DNA of 64,000 nt from Bugula neritina (taxonomy: Eukaryota; Bryozoa; Gymnolaemata; Cheilostomatida; Bugulidae). Below, piece by piece: positions 63,936 through 64,000 of this stretch. Within the stretch, counting starts at the first letter, position 1; each line of letters opens with the position of its first letter. The stretch lies in the NCBI GenBank assembly GCA_964035545.1, contig OZ037767.1:23703128-23767127 (forward strand), read 5' to 3'. The position numbers and the translations under genes were made by a program. The notes under the pieces are model-generated. The model saw only the letters and a program-made list of their open reading frames with translations, made no database searches and was not told the origin of the DNA.

Positions 63936-64000
63936 TTAATTAAACATTTTTATATTCAACGCCCTTGACTCAATCATACCTTAGCTGTCAGTAGTACTAA

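Overview
The window is animal nuclear DNA: AT-rich, with spliced genes, GT-AG introns of about 100 bp to over 5 kb, tRNA-derived SINEs, MITEs and many minisatellites. An SH2-SH2-phosphatase gene of SHP-2 (PTPN11/corkscrew) type places it in Metazoa or a close relative. The receptor repertoire (lectin-like, CUB-like, NHL-like, sushi, IPT) would fit an early-branching animal such as a sponge, but I cannot fix the species.

Layout. (1) 1-7379, minus strand: 5' part of a secreted or membrane protein with a signal peptide, two paralogous NHL-like propeller exons, a sushi/CCP exon and IPT/TIG-like exons. It runs off the left edge. (2) 10177-22448, minus strand: a single-pass receptor with signal peptide, SUEL/galactose-binding-lectin domain, CUB-like domain, one membrane segment and a long Tyr/Pro/Arg/Ser-rich tail. 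A plausible promoter lies at about 22980-23105. (3) 26036-32004, minus strand: a complete four-exon gene for an unrecognised 195-residue protein. (4) 36424-49445, plus strand: a complete 14-exon SHP-2 orthologue; my splice model gives 590 residues with all catalytic and autoinhibitory residues I checked in place. (5) 52769-63935, plus strand: a complete six-exon, 529-residue receptor with signal peptide, a divergent SUEL-type lectin domain, one membrane segment and a cytoplasmic tail with Tyr and SH3-ligand motifs.

The most unusual signal is in the SHP-2 gene. Several introns carry minisatellites that start at, or include, a splice junction. Intron 2 is 66 exact-length 38-bp units, each copying the last 20 bases of the exon plus the 5' splice site. 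Intron 11, just after the catalytic-loop exon, starts with nine 18-bp units, each with a GTAAGT or GCAAGT donor, and the run stays open in the coding frame. Intron 10 is 36 exact-length 18-bp units. Intron 3 is 14 units of 20 bp with a perfect donor on the opposite strand. The acceptor before the C-SH2 exon is duplicated in 41-bp steps. This looks like repeated slippage or duplication seeded at exon-intron borders, with possible effects on splicing.

Mobile DNA includes two intact SINEs with target-site duplications, three SINE fragments or older copies, a 344-bp MITE with ~70-bp inverted ends and TTA duplications, and at least five copies of a ~157-bp MITE family flanked by TA. The two lectin-type receptors on either side of a phosphatase that reads phosphotyrosine is a suggestive neighbourhood, but any functional link is inference. 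All gene models are built by eye from splice signals, reading phase and family similarity; nothing was tested against transcripts or databases.
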